Shown here: in pieces, positions 22,656 through 32,983 of the stretch | Numbering within the stretch: position 1 is the first letter of the stretch | Layout: each line of letters starts with the position of its first letter | Assembly (NCBI RefSeq): GCF_000003605.2 | Contig: NW_003116451.1 | Span: 64,650-107,038 of the forward strand | Length of the DNA: 42,389 bases | Reading direction: 5' to 3' | Source of the DNA: Saccoglossus kowalevskii | Taxonomy: Eukaryota > Hemichordata > Enteropneusta > Harrimaniidae | The notes under the pieces: generated by a model | Seen by the model: the letters and a program-made list of their open reading frames with translations, nothing else | Databases searched by the model: none | Told to the model about the DNA's origin: nothing | Program-made: the position numbers and the translations under genes

Positions 22656-23833
22656 CTTCACTGATGTTACTGCTTTAGTAAGTGTGGCACTCACCTGGTG
22701 GTCAGAATGCGGCCTGAGTAATGAACTTTATTTTTTATGTCTTAGCATGCATGTGGTTTGGAAGACGAAAAACACACTGACTAACGGTATATGTGGGAGG
22801 AATATTCAAGCCTGATGAATTAAATTGGCGAATATATAAAATATAAATTTAATTCACAAAAGAAATGTTCGAATGCAGAATTGTGAATACCCAAGATTGT
22901 CAATTGGTCTTGCCGCAAATGTTGACTGGTGTCAAGCTATTTCAAGCAAGGAAACCTCAAATCAAACTGAATTTGTTTGTTGTGTTTGAAATTCTGTGGG
23001 GTAGTTATTTTGTGAAAAGACAAATTGTTGTGGGAGTACGTGAATAAAATATTTGTGTGCAAGCAACCTTCTCCAGACTCCCAAGATATCAATGGGTATA
23101 ATCTTTTACCACTTTTCTGATCTGCTTTTAGGATTTTTTGCTGTCATAAAAAACTGAAAATTTGGTTACTTTGGCCTTAATTGATTTCTACTTTCCTAAT
23201 TGGGATGACTCATCATTATCTGCTCAGATGTGATTGGTTTCATGCAGATAGTAAACATATAATTAAATGTAAATGAGTAAAGATACACCTTGCTTTTATT
23301 CCCAAGACTGAGGACTGACGTAATTGCTTGGTTGAACATTGTCATTGTTCATTTCAGCGTAGAAGTAAATATTTGTATTGTACTGTGTATATCAAAATGG
23401 AAATAAGAAACATGGAAATAGACAAACATTAGTGAATGTAATATGAAATAATTCACAAAATACTGGAATTTACTTCTGAGGGTTGTGAGTGCATCGTATA
23501 GCGAAGGTATTGTCCCAGACATGCAATGTCAAGGACAATACTGTTGCATACAATGTCCAAGATGGTAAATTCTGGTATTTTGTGGTTAACATTATTTATA
23601 TGCCTATTCTGGACTAAAATGAAAAAAAAAAATGAAACAGAGCAGTTTGAACTTGCGTTTGTAAAGTTGTTTAACATTGAAAGCCACTTCACTGTTACCC
23701 ACACAGCCTGCATTTTTAAAGTTGATAACATCGTCTGAAGATATTCAATGTGACTGCACAAATACATTCACAAGACAGTTTTAATACCTTTTATGAAAGC
23801 GTGAGAGCGGTTGCAGCCGTTCCTATGGTCCGA

Positions 23834-23856
23834 CTGAGTATGAAACGAATACTCAG
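23834..23856. other. Short perfect hairpin
   Basis: CTGAGTAT (23834-23841) pairs with ATACTCAG (23849-23856) around the 7-nt loop GAAACGA. Flanking GGTC (23827-23830) and GACC could add imperfect pairing. Function unknown. The stem is too short for a microRNA precursor. Confidence 0.5.
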
Positions 23857-24999
23857 ACCTTGCATCAGTGGATTTCATGCAAGTGGTTCATGCAAATTTC
23901 CAATACATTTCTGACGGTGCCTGGTGACAAACTAGCTCTGAAAGCATAGGCGATATGATAGCGATGGTCAGTACCATTTGTGAATTATATGAATGACCTA
24001 TGTTACGCATCGGTCAGTTTTTTATGATTGACTTTATCGCATGCAAACGATGTATAGGGTATAAAAACTTAGACCGAATACTAAAATCAGTGTAAATCTG
24101 GTATATTGACCATGCATAGATTTAGCATCCTTACTATATTTTTTTATGGACGACTGAAAAGTGGCTACTGGAGACTGTTTACTCCCTGTTTGTAAATGCA
24201 TGGTGGATTAATTCTTCAAATGAAAATATGGGCTTGTACATGTGCATCATATATGTTGGAAAACTTCATTTGCAAAATATTTCTTCATATAACATGATGA
24301 ACTATTCCTAGCAAATAGCAAGATTAATTAAAACACCTACCTCTACCTACAATATTTTTTTTTTTTTTCACTTTATTGCATTTGGATATATTGAATGCTA
24401 TAACCCCACTCCTTCTCACTTGCAATATGCAATATATTTATAATATTTTTATAATTTTTATTTTAGTTTTTCTCCAAATGGACAGTATTTGCATTGCCTA
24501 CACGTTTCGATCTTTTATTGTACAAAAGATGCCAGACATTGACTTTTGTGTTCTCTTCTGTTTTCTTGCGGTTACATTGACTTTCTCGTCAAACATACAT
24601 TTAACCATAAAATCGTGGCCAAGTTTAAAGTGGACTGATCTTGTATGCATAATTAAATAAGGTTCAATATTGAATTAACTGTTTCTTTTATGTTCTAATG
24701 GTTCATGCCTACGTGATCAGATGAAATGGACGTGCTTTGCATATGTAATTAATTAAATAGAATAGATTATGTTCAATTTAGGGACGCTATTAATTCACCG
24801 TTTCCCCCCAGGAGGTTAAAATGAAGGAAGAAATAGGTACATTTATACATTTTACTAACTTATATATAATCAGATTTTCCATAATTGTGAAATTTAGTTG
24901 TTACTAATTTCATATTTTTTTTGTACATTATAATAAAATTAATCTGATAAGTGCATTTTGAAAACATTTCAAAATAAATTTTGGGAATTTAATTTTTCA

Positions 25000-25013
25000 C
25001 CACAAGAGGGCGC
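25000..25013 (+). promoter_or_regulatory. CTCF-like motif 1
   Basis: CCACAAGAGGGCGC matches the vertebrate CTCF core CCASYAGRKGGCRS at 13 of 14 positions. Binding in this organism is not shown by sequence. Such sites also occur within repeats. Confidence 0.4.
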
Positions 25014-26511
25014 AACCAAATTGTTAGACTGATCATTGTGATGCAATAAAAGATGCAATTCATAGAAAAAAAATATACATTTGTAAAAACAAAAAACATA
25101 TAATTGTGAAAATAAGGTATAATTTATTGATTAGATTAAACATAAATGTAACCACATGCTACTTAGGGGGGGGGGACAAATGTTGCACTCTCTTCTATGC
25201 TTGATCCAACGAGGAATGCGGCTACATGATGTGTAATGCTGTTATGCATCGTAGAGGTGCAAATAGACTCACACTCAAATTCTATTTTATTTTGGACTTG
25301 CAAAAAACCACAGACCACTGTATTTTATGGAGCACACAGATACTGACTTAGCCATGCCTGAATATATCTGCTATGTCTTATATCTTTTTATCTGTAACCT
25401 TGTTAAGCTCGTGTCAATTTTGCTCTTTGAAATAAGATTGACTGATTTCTTTTATTTTATCTATAAAAATATCCTACAAATCAGTAAAAGAAAATGGCTG
25501 TGAATCTCAGGTTAAGGAGTTAAGGGATTATTGATTCAAATATTTATGTACACAGATTAGAATATGATATAATGTTACAATGCAATATACTTACTTCAAT
25601 ATTTACATGCTATGGGTCATAAATACGTTGACTCATTTTTGATCATACTTCTCAATCGCATAAATGTTTTATTAGAAGAAATGGGAGTCGTGATACATTA
25701 GAAATCACAACGTTATGTTTTAGGCTCACTAACTTGCATTCATTGTTTTGATACTCTTGATTTTTTGTGTTTAATATTTATTTTATTGTTTATAATCTCT
25801 GATTAAGATTTTATAAACGCCAACATTCAGCAATGATAAAATGCGATGCCTATTATAATGTGTTTCACGGCCTGAAATGACTTAAGGGCGTCCACGTGGA
25901 TGACATTTTAATAAAGTTACTCTAATGCTTACGCTTGTGTTAGAAAATACATGAAATCTTCTTTGCTACAAATTGGCTGATTTCTCCGACTTCCATAGAT
26001 GTGTCGAATAAAAATTGAAACGGTTTACATTATTTGGTTTGGATTTGAAATGAACTTGTGTCTGTGAATAGACTCGCAAAATGTTGTGGTTTTTGTTGTT
26101 GTTGTCAGTTAAAAATGATAGATTTGGGTTGTGTTGGTTTCCATCCAATTTTTGGTGAACACGTAATCTTCTTTTTCCTTTTTTGGGACATATGGGGTCT
26201 ATCTTCAGATAATGTGAACGTTTTAATTATGTCATAAATTACTATTGTATACCTTTATTTACCAATTAACAGGGGAGATGGAATGATCTGATTAGCATTT
26301 CAATTAGCAATGTGTACTTAGTGTTTTATCTTGATTAATGGGAGATATTTCAGTTAGTAATCCTGTTCGTACTTTAGATTGGTAAAATCTCATGCCGATA
26401 TTTAATGTATATATCAGTTTGGCAGTAACTAGGCAACAGAACTGTCATTTTGAAAAAATAGGCCAATATGCAAAAAAAATGTTATTTTCAAGACATTTTC
26501 ATTAAACACAA

Positions 26512-26614
26512 TACCATATTTGCTCTATTAGAAGTACTTGCATAAATGATGGAGAGTGTCTATGACCACTATACATTATTTGTCTATATGCCCTTTAATA
26601 GAGCAAATATGGTA
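26512..26614. repeat. MITE family D, short copy (103 bp)
   Basis: The left end TACCATATTTGCTCTATTAG and the inverted right end TACCATATTTGCTCTATTAA are nearly perfect inverted repeats of 19-20 bp around a 60-bp interior, with a TA boundary. This is the cleanest family D copy. Confidence 0.85.
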
Positions 26615-27934
26615 GTATAATTAAAGCATTATTTCATTTTAACCTGTTTTTGATTCTGAGAAAAGTTTGAGACAATAAAACTAATTTTAGGAAATGTATG
26701 TAATTAATCACCCTCTTTTCACATGTAAAACTTTTAGATATGAAGTACTCATGTTTAGAAGGTTCACTGACAAAACTGGTACATGTGTGTACCTTATAAA
26801 CAGAAATATCCTTGTATTCTGGGGCAGAGTACTGTCAATTTTTTTATTTTCATTTCGAATTTATTTTTGCTAAAGGTGTGAATAAATAAAAATGAAATCC
26901 AATAAAAATAATCTTTTTTTTTTATATTTTACATTTTACCAATCAGCCAAAATGTCTTTTCAGCAAAAAAATTAATTACAGAAAAAAAAATATTTTACAT
27001 TAAATCCTAATGAACTTTTTACTGAGTTTTGTATTTTTATTTTTTAGTTGGCTTCTACGTTAATGACTTCTGAGCTGATAATGCCGTGTGTATAGTCTAC
27101 ATTTATCTTGGCTTGAAAACTGATCAATAAATGATCTCCAACATTTAAAAAAAAATTATTAATATCGACACTTCTATTCATAATACGTCCCAACATTGAG
27201 ACAATTTAACAATTCTAAACTACTTGTGTCGTATGACCTCATTTTATGTGTGTGGTTTTATTTGTCGCAATTCGTTACCTTCCAGCGTATTTGGACATTG
27301 TAATTTTGATTTTGAAATGCATACTGTGATGCACTGAGCTTGTAATATGCCGCAAGCTACAATGTATATTTGTTTAAGTAGACTGCTTCATTTACAGTCC
27401 TTCCACAGTTCACATCTGCGTAAATATATATCGACTAACTTTCAGTGTTAAATCTAGGTCATACATCTGTGGACAAATTTGATGAAATATTATAGAATTG
27501 TTTATGTTCATAAGAAACTGTCAATCATGGCTCTGATATCTGTCTGTGTTATCATGTCTCAGTATTGGCACCAGAGGGCGCAATTGTATTAGATTTCAAT
27601 TTTGTACATGGTTTATTTGGTGATTGATAATTCTGGTTAAAGGGAATATAAACGAAATGTAGATTTTGTTATTTTAATTATTATAATATATGATCTTGTT
27701 TTTTTGCGATGGTTTTCTGTTAAAATTATTTGAACAACAATGCAAAATGTATCACTGCCACACATTTTCGTGATTTGACACTGTGTATAGGATCTCAGAG
27801 AAATTTTCGCTGCTACAAAATTTTGCGAGTCATTGAAAATTTGTCTCTTTCAAAATTAAAGCAATTTATAATATGCTTTTTTTTGTGGAAATTCAGATTC
27901 AATCAAAGCCTCCCAATGTAGAACTTTTTATTAA
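26615..27934. other. Non-coding AT-rich stretch
   Basis: No gene is recognised. It holds a CTCF-like motif at 27568-27581 and several A- or T-rich low-complexity tracts. Confidence 0.55.
27568..27581 (+). promoter_or_regulatory. CTCF-like motif 2
   Basis: GCACCAGAGGGCGC matches 13 of 14 positions of the CTCF core, in the same orientation as the sites at 25000 and 30170. Confidence 0.4.
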
Positions 27935-28380
27935 TCCCCATTCAAACGAAGTAATTTGATTGTTCGTATGACAGTCCGTCCATCCAGAGTCGTATTTCAG
28001 AACCCTCTGGACCAATTCCATTGATTCATTGCATGTACCTCGCACTTTATGTAGGACATATGCAAATGCAGTGGTTCAGTAAAGGCCGACTGGCAACCAT
28101 TTTGTTTTTTCAAAATGTGGTATTGTGGACATGCTTTGTCAGTTTTTGTTCAAATTCAGTACATACGATATACATAGTTAGGATACAAGTCTATGGCGAT
28201 TTGTGTTTGTGATCAGATCAAAGATGGTTGACTGGCAACATCTTGTTTTTTCAAAATGTGGTATCGTGGACATGCTTTGTCAGTTTTCATTCAAATTTGG
28301 TATAGTTTGTACATCATACTCAGATACATATGTAGAATACATGTTTATGACAATTTGTAGAACTTTTTATTTTACCCTGA
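27935..28380 (+). repeat. Hairpin-headed tandem-repeat element 2 (decayed)
   Basis: It begins aatccccattcaaacgaagt, a degenerate form of the head of the element at 40797 (agtccccgttcggacgcagt). A remnant of the GTCC-rich stretch follows (agtccgtccatcc). Next are two monomers about 142 bp apart sharing GACTGGCAAC, TTGTTTTTTCAAAATGTGGT and GGACATGCTTTGTCAGTTTT. The phrase gccgactggcaaccattttg also occurs, little changed, in the 41-kb array (gccgactggcggccattttg), so the two are related. The hairpin no longer pairs well. Two overlapping short frames across it are incidental. Confidence 0.65.
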
Positions 28381-29780
28381 TTTAATTTATACTGAAAGCT
28401 AATTGTAATTAAATTTTGAAGATTTTGCATATAAAGTGAGTGATTATAACTTTCACCTTTCTGAAAACTTTTGCTATGCTGTTTTCATGCATATTAGAAT
28501 CTTTTTAACTGTTAATTGCGTGATATCTTTCGGTTGTAAAGGGTAATTCTAATAATATTTCACACGCTGGGAATTACTACTTCATGAGAGATCTGAAAAC
28601 ATTAAAGATATTTATATAAAAAAAAAATTGACAGTTTGGGTAATTTATTTGGTATTGATGTTACGCCAAGCTGTTTCAGTTAAGTTACTGATTATATGTA
28701 TAATAATTTTAGTCTTATCGTACTGTAGCATTCATCTCTTTGTCATACATACTTGTATACCAGCTATGATAATTTTTTCGAAAAGAAAAGAAGCTAAATG
28801 CCTGAAAGTGAAAGCACGTTGCTGTGAATGAGAAACCTGATGGATTTTTCCATCGACCAATTCTGCTGTTTTTTCATTGTTGCACTGCTTTTTGTAAAAC
28901 GTAATTGCTTATTGGATTTTTTTGCCGAATTGCTGTTCCTACCTCTATCTCATTTTATTGAAATGTTTTGTTGACTCTTCTAATCATCGATAACTTTTTA
29001 AAAAAATCCAAAACAGCAATATTGAGGTTTCTGTAAACCTCATTTGTTGCCATAATAAATCTATTTTAAATTCAAAATGGCTGCTGAATTAAAGCATGTG
29101 TCTCTATGGAAACAAGCCCTCTGCCATCTACTAAATGGCATTCACATTGCAGGTTTAAAGTTTTATACAATTATGTCTATGAGGTACTGCATGTTTATAT
29201 AGACCAAAACTTTTTTGGTATAATTGTTAAAAAACTTTGTATTTGTAACACAGTATTCACTGTGTACTGCTATACTGTAAAGTGAAAAAAACAAAATTCC
29301 TTTTTTTCGAAAAAAACATGATTCATTGGCTAGTTTTAGGCATTTCAAATTAGTTTATTGCAGTGACTGTAAACAGTCTTGTCTTTGTACAAACCTTTCA
29401 TTTCGTGAGAGAAAAATCTTCACAAACAGGGAATGTGGTTCTTTAGGCAAGATGTTAGAATGATTTGTGCGAGCACGAGATCAAGTGATAAATTCTTATA
29501 CAGTCTGCAGTATTAACTTCAACTCTGTTCATATCTGTCAGCTTTGGCCAGCTTTTCTCAATAATTATAGGAAAAGCTTGCCTGAACTAAAACTAAACTG
29601 TAATCTCTACCATCCTTAGAGAGATTATCTGTAATGAAAGTGGTTTAAAAGAAAAAACAGAAAGGTCTTTCTGATGCCCAAGGGGGAGTGGGCTTATATG
29701 CTTTAGGTACTTGTATCCAGATCATCGATTCATCTATGTTGTTTTACTAACACATATTTATTGTGTGCTTTTTTTGTCAG
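28381..29780. other. Probable intron 5' of the first recognised RAPGEF exon
   Basis: AT-rich non-coding sequence ending in the acceptor tttttgtcag. No exon matching the expected RAPGEF N-terminus was found here or further upstream. Where the intron begins is unknown. Confidence 0.5.
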
Positions 29781-29908
29781 GATTTGCAGTATATTTATTC
29801 CCAGTTACATGGGATGGAAGCGCTAAATACGCTGAGAGAACCAGCGTTGAGGGCGATATGCAAATCTCTGAGATACGAGTTCCATGACGCCAACGATATA
29901 CTTTACTG
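29781..29908 (+). CDS. RAPGEF2/6-like (PDZ-GEF) exon: start of N-terminal cNMP-binding-like domain
   Basis: A 128-nt internal exon beginning in phase 0 after tttttgtcag and ending in phase 2 at the donor ttactg|gtaaac. It encodes 42 codons opening DLQYIYSQLHGMEALNTL, then LREPALRAICKSLRYEFHD and ANDILY. RAPGEF2 and RAPGEF6 share the same order: an acidic start, the invariant HGMEAL, an L-R-E segment, R-Y-E and A-N-x-x-L-Y, as the first part of the N-terminal cyclic-nucleotide-binding-like domain. The family activates Rap1/Rap2 by GDP-GTP exchange at membranes and junctions. Later domains (second cNMP-like, REM, PDZ, RA, CDC25) are not in the window. No stop or frameshift is seen. The N-terminal exon before it was not found. 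Confidence 0.93.
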
Positions 29909-30067
29909 GTAAACTGCCATACTCTATTAATAGTGGTGTGTGTTTACGTAAATGACAATTGTGTAGTCAAGTCTTATTTTATGGATCTTGTATGCAATAA
30001 ATTTATCGGTTTATATGTGTTTCTAGTAGTTATGCGGTAAGAAAATGAATGAAAACATGAAAGTGAA

Positions 30068-30158
30068 TACTGTATTTCTGAATATAGTACAATAAATGCA
30101 AATTTTGGCTTATGTACGCTTTTATCAGAATTGTGCTTCTAATAGAGCAAATACAGTA
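30068..30158. repeat. MITE family D copy inside the RAPGEF intron
   Basis: The left end TACTGTATTTCTGAATATAG and the inverted right end TACTGTATTTGCTCTATTAG plus AAGC form an imperfect terminal repeat around a 91-bp element. The TA ends match the family. It sits about 64 bp upstream of the next exon. Confidence 0.65.
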
Positions 30159-30169
30159 GTAGTATTTGA

Positions 30170-30183
30170 CCACTAGAGTGCGC
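30170..30183 (+). promoter_or_regulatory. CTCF-like motif 3
   Basis: CCACTAGAGTGCGC matches 13 of 14 positions of the CTCF core. It lies 12 bp after the MITE and 38 bp before the exon at 30222. Binding is not shown. Confidence 0.35.
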
Positions 30184-30221
30184 TATATAACTGTTTGTTA
30201 TCTCTTGTTTGTACTTTACAG

Positions 30222-30305
30222 TCGTGATGAACTAAGCATTTCCTGGTTCATTCTCTTATGTGGCTCTGTCTTTATTGACGGATCTATGTATTTGCCGAGA
30301 AGCAG
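30222..30305 (+). CDS. RAPGEF2/6-like exon: core of N-terminal cNMP-binding-like domain
   Basis: An 84-nt exon between acceptor gtactttacag and donor agcag|gtgagt. Its first base completes a Cys codon from the previous exon. It then reads RDELSISWFILLCGSVFIDG, followed by SMYLPRS, and ends in phase 2 with AG. The W-[FY]-I-L-L-x-G-S-V-F-I-x-x-S-M-[FY]-L-P-R-S series is the hallmark beta-strand segment of RAPGEF2/6 and separates it from EPAC-type (RAPGEF3/4) cNMP domains. In vertebrate relatives this domain is reported as atypical for cyclic nucleotide binding, and the phosphate-binding cassette would lie in later exons, so binding cannot be judged here. The frame is intact. Confidence 0.94.
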
Positions 30306-32946
30306 GTGAGTATTCTCTTCCTAATTTGCATCCTGGTTGCCCTGACAATTTGTGATGTTACCATGGTAGCAGCGTGTCTTGTGTGTGTCTTCTAATTAGA
30401 TTATTCTTATCGTGCTATTGTCAATTTTTCAGCTCACTAGGGAGTTGGGGTTTGTAGTAATAGCCTCTAGTTATGTCCTTTCAGGTCTTCGTTTATTAAG
30501 TTAGCCTTTCTTTAGCAAATGCCAACCTTCTTGTCAGAACATTTCTAAATATAAGTAACATAATTTGCTGTACATGATAGGCCAGTTAGTGTTGTATTTC
30601 TTTAAGTCAAATCTTTGTCTGACCTGAAAAAGAGAAAAATAAAGCCCATTCTCATGATATCGTTTTTTCGCATTACCAAGTGATACGTTGCGATACCGCT
30701 TTTTTTTTCATTGCGATTGTCAAGATCTTACTAAAAATAGAACTGACTTCACTATAGAACGTCATTCAGGATATGAAACGTTGACATGTGCAGCGGATGA
30801 CGATGATTTCATCCCCAACTTACTTCACTACAGCTTTTGAATGGTTTGTTGTAAATCACAAGGGAAGTTCATTGCCTGAACAAAGATCCTTTGCTAAATT
30901 ATTTCAACACCATAGCAGTTATGAATATATTTATTTATTTTTTTGTCTAAATCAAATGTTTTTACGAATAGTCATTACATTATATAATGCTTGGGGATTA
31001 CTACGACTACTATGGAGATGGTATGAAGTAATACTATAATATCAACGACATCCTTATCTAATAATCTTGTGATAGTTAGCTTCAACTTCATTTCATTATT
31101 AAATTGAAACAGAAATTGAATCTGTTCACTGCAAGATCTTATGTCGCAAAAAATTTGAATTTCTTTATTTCATAGCTCACATCGAAAGGCTTATCTTTGA
31201 TAGAGGAATATTGCGTTATATATCCGTATTTCATCAAATTGACCGTCATCAAATATATATAGCACATTAATAATACATTTGTGATTGTTGAATCCCTAGC
31301 AATATTTGACATTATTATGATGCTTTAACCTTTGTTTGTCCTGTCTTGTTTTTCGTTTGATTGCACGCATAATAACGCTAGAATTCACGGTGATTGGAAA
31401 ACGGTCTGTTTCTACATGTGTGTAGTATAAAAACTATTTTTTTGGGGAAGAAAAAAAAACCTATTAACCTCCATTTTGAAGATTTTGTTTTATTTTTTTC
31501 TTCATTTTATACTTGAATGCTTCTACTCGATCTCGCTGATTCACGCTGATTTCTTCTGTTGATGAGATCTTATCAGCATACTTAACTAAATTACATTAAA
31601 TTAGCAAAAGTTGACCTTGGCAGTAAGCAGTGTTACTGTGGTAAAGCAAAGGTTAGCAAGGAGATATTGTAAAGTATCAGAAATGTATTTCCTTGTTTTC
31701 GTTGATTCATTTCATCTTATTCATCCCGGTATTCTGAGAAATAACCTCCAGGAATTATCATTTCCGCACTTCTCAATACCTATCAAAGAACATAAGAAGA
31801 GGTGGATAATAAAGCAGATGATAAAAATGAATAATTCGATTATGTTACCATAGAAACTACTATAGTTCTGCTATGATAATTGTAGTTATCATATTTCCAA
31901 CTTCCTTTTGTGCAAGGTGTATCTCCATCAGTACATCTTTAATTTCTCTGTAGAATAAAATATTGCTTTATGAGAACGTGCACTCTAAGAAAACATTTGA
32001 CTATTTCATTTTTCTGTTCATTTTTGGTTGAAAAATTAGGGTGAAATGATGTTTTTGTCTGTTCTCGGATTTGCCTCGATCTACTGTATTTCATTCAAAT
32101 TACATATACTCAGTATGTATAGATAATACACAATACAATTACATAAGTTGATATTCACAATCAAAGTGTATTATTTTAGGTAAAAAAATAGGGTTAAAAC
32201 CACGAGCCAATTGTAGGTGAATAGGGCATGGGAAGCTGTGAGCACTGTGTTATGGCTCCATTGTATGAAGGAAAAGCAGTTTAGCTCACTGTTTCACCAC
32301 ACATGTGAACCACTCTTGAGTATAGAAACTACTGTAAATAACTCGCGGGTTGCTTAGCAGTTGTTGCATCAGACACATGATCAGTAGACCTGAGCTCAAA
32401 TCCTGCACCAACTCCAAAAACCCCTATCCTGAGTGAGTGTGCTACAGACACAATGGGAAGGGCAGTTCTACTGACTGAGATTCATTCACTAACAAATGCA
32501 ACTTTTGGGTAACCCTGGTTAAGGTCTGAAAATGCTTGTGTTCGACTGGGCCTGGTTGACGCCAGAATAGCGCATTAAAATTGCCATTTGATTGGGAGAT
32601 GGTCGCACAGTCCTGTCATGTAGTCCTAAACATGAATATGGTTTCTGTGGCAAAAATGCATCTATCAGAACTTGCACTTGCACTTTGAACATAACTACTG
32701 TAAGCTGCTTTATATTTGTAAAACAAATTGACGTGAATTTTGTAGCAGGGCACAATTTGTCTTTGAGACAGCAATCGAGTCGCAAAGACTATAAATGTTG
32801 TTCCTCACTAATTCTATCAACTTTAGTCACAACATGCATAAATACCAAGTTGAGCAGTTAATAAAACAAGAACACGTTTGAATTTATAATCCCATTATCG
32901 ATTAGTCTGGTCATTTAAAATGAATGATGGCATCTCCCTTTTTCAG
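30306..32946. other. RAPGEF intron, about 2.6 kb (if the next exon is correct)
   Basis: Runs from gtgagt to tccctttttcag. Open frames of 80-90 codons inside have no recognised domain. A tRNA-derived SINE lies at 32342-32520. Confidence 0.6.
32342..32520 (+). mobile_element. tRNA-derived SINE in the RAPGEF intron
   Basis: An A-box-like TTGCTTAGCAGTTG (from 32350) is followed 43 nt later by a B-box-like AGCTCAAATCC (32393-32403), the spacing seen in tRNA genes (positions 8 and 52). The tRNA-like head is followed by an unrelated body containing gtgtgctacagacacaatgg. No aminoacyl-acceptor stem closes, so it is not a working tRNA gene. The 3' boundary is approximate. Confidence 0.5.
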
Positions 32947-32983
32947 TGCCAGAGTTATAGGGAAACTATCATGTAGTTTACAG
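32947..32983 (+). CDS. Probable RAPGEF2/6-like 37-nt exon
   Basis: Acceptor ctccctttttcag and donor ttacag|gtaaat are both strong. The first base, T, completes AG from the exon at 30222 to give Ser, so the joined sequence reads MYLPRS|S and then ARVIGKLSCSLQ, ending in phase 0. Vertebrate RAPGEF2 has PRSS, then a Gly-Lys/Arg/Ser-rich linker at this place before a C-E-C-x-V-L-E-P strand. A short basic-polar exon here is in keeping, but the residues themselves are not diagnostic. The C-E-C exon was not found in the following 9.4 kb. If this exon is wrong, the gene simply continues elsewhere. At 37 nt it would be unusually small. Confidence 0.58.

Larger units (their letters stand above)
22656..26511. 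other. Non-coding stretch, no gene recognised
   Basis: AT-rich sequence with a small hairpin (23834-23856), a run of 10 G at 25166-25175 and a CTCF-like motif at 25000-25013, the hairpin and motif being listed separately. Open frames of 60-104 codons show no domain. Confidence 0.5.
29909..30221. other. RAPGEF intron, 313 bp
   Basis: Begins gtaaac and ends tactttacag. It holds a short family D MITE (30068-30158) and a CTCF-like motif (30170-30183). The exons on either side join as TG + T, giving Cys, and the frame is kept. Confidence 0.88.

Noticed and set aside
32519-32861. Opposed 88-89-codon frames
   Set aside because: They overlap on opposite strands just after a SINE and inside a RAPGEF intron, with no domain.
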